60,783 nt of DNA, from positions 1-60,783 of the forward strand of contig CAIQZX010000091.1 in assembly GCA_903876445.1 (NCBI GenBank). Reading direction: 5' to 3'. A program made the translations under genes and the position numbers. Source of the DNA: an uncultured Pseudomonadota bacterium. Lineage in GTDB: Bacteria > Pseudomonadota > Gammaproteobacteria > Methylococcales > Methylomonadaceae. How positions within the stretch are numbered: the stretch's first letter is position 1; each line of letters opens with the position of its first letter. Of the stretch, positions 60,448 to 60,783 are shown piece by piece. A model generated the notes under the pieces. It ran no database searches. It saw nothing but the letters and a program-made list of their open reading frames with translations, and was not told the DNA's origin.

Positions 60448-60783
60448 AAGTTTTACTCGATACCAACGTCGTTTTAGATGTGCTGTTAATTCCTGAACCG
60501 TTCGCGCAAATGGCGATGAATTTGTTTGATGCGGCTGCCAAAAAGAGATTGAAGGTTATTTATGTGCAACGACTTTCACGACGATTGATTATTTGGTAGC
60601 AAAACAGCAAAACAAACACGAAGCGAGAGCGTTAATTTGTCGGTTGTTGGAATTGTTTTCAGTCGCTGAAGTAAATGAAATAGTCCTGAAAAAAGCGAGT
60701 GCATCGGCTTTCTCTGATTTTGAAGATGCGGTTTTATATCAAGCTGGCTGTTATGTTGGCGTTGATTGTATTGTGACGCGCAA
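60444..60783 (+). pseudogene. PIN-domain toxin gene, frameshifted and cut by the window end
   Basis: PIN ribonucleases act as VapC-type toxins. The first frame, from TTG at 60444, gives KVLLDTNVVLDVLL, carrying the first catalytic aspartate, but stops at 60597-60599. A second frame continues from near 60540 with EIEGYLCATTFTTIDYLVAK, and later SDFEDAVLYQAG and DCIVTRN, which hold the other acidic residues. The frames join if the AAAAA run at 60540-60544 had one more A. The C-terminus lies outside the window. Sequencing error, true inactivation and ribosomal -1 slippage are all possible. Confidence 0.6.

Noticed and set aside
60540-60548. Programmed -1 frameshift site in the PIN gene
   Set aside because: The zero-frame codons AAA AAG are preceded by C, not A, so this is not the standard A AAA AAG heptamer; a missing A is the simpler explanation.

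Overview
This window looks like an AT-rich (roughly 40% GC by eye) gammaproteobacterial chromosome segment. Its core genes (dnaN, gyrB, lgt, thyA, lptF, lptG, acnB, dnaG, rpsU, accA, nadB, bioB, recA, recX, alaS) have gammaproteobacterial lengths and motifs. The group 4 hydrogenase-like pair, the decaheme cytochrome/porin locus and the many sensory kinases suggest a redox-versatile aquatic or sediment organism. A Methylococcales-type methanotroph would fit, but no methane oxidation gene is present, so that is only a guess. I see no tRNA, rRNA or CRISPR array.

Layout. 1-2.5 kb: end of a hydrogenase-4/formate hydrogenlyase-like operon (large-subunit fragment, small subunit), a DUF2490 beta-barrel and a small membrane protein. 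2.7-12.3 kb: dnaN, gyrB, lgt, thyA, mltB and an MscK-type channel, all on the plus strand and mostly overlapping. dnaA and recF, the usual neighbours of dnaN and gyrB, are absent. 12.3-22.4 kb: a ferritin-like diiron protein, an EAL-HDOD regulator, beta-carbonic anhydrase, a repeat-containing metalloprotease, an EamA exporter, lptG, mtaB, lptF (inverted and separated from lptG) and ychJ. 22.4-33.8 kb: a GH5 glucanase, then a minus-strand chain of six two-component/c-di-GMP genes headed by a kinase with an ethylene-receptor-like membrane domain. 33.8-40.9 kb: acnB, an unrecognised Ala/Asn/Ser-rich protein, ackA, and the rpsU-yqeY-dnaG operon.

41.4-46.5 kb is the most distinctive region. A candidate operon encodes a monoheme cytochrome c, a decaheme MtrA/DmsE-type cytochrome, an MtrB/PioB outer-membrane porin and a membrane-bound monoheme protein, and ends at a strong terminator. 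Together these could carry electrons across the whole envelope. No outer-surface MtrC/OmcA is seen, which resembles PioAB/MtoAB iron-oxidation systems more than MtrCAB. A roughly 330-nt hairpin-rich sequence lies exactly between the decaheme gene and the porin gene. I interpret it as a TnpB-less IS200/IS605 derivative that may retain an omega-RNA-like right end. Related remnants lie at about 20.5 kb and 41.0-41.4 kb.

46.7-59.5 kb: accA, nadB, a NIT-domain chemoreceptor, bioB, a truncated haemoglobin with its likely reductase, a DUF2780 protein, and recA-recX-alaS. The last 1.3 kb holds small toxin-antitoxin-type genes, at least two of which need a single missing A to restore their frames (real decay or homopolymer sequencing errors). 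The PIN toxin gene runs off the end of the window.
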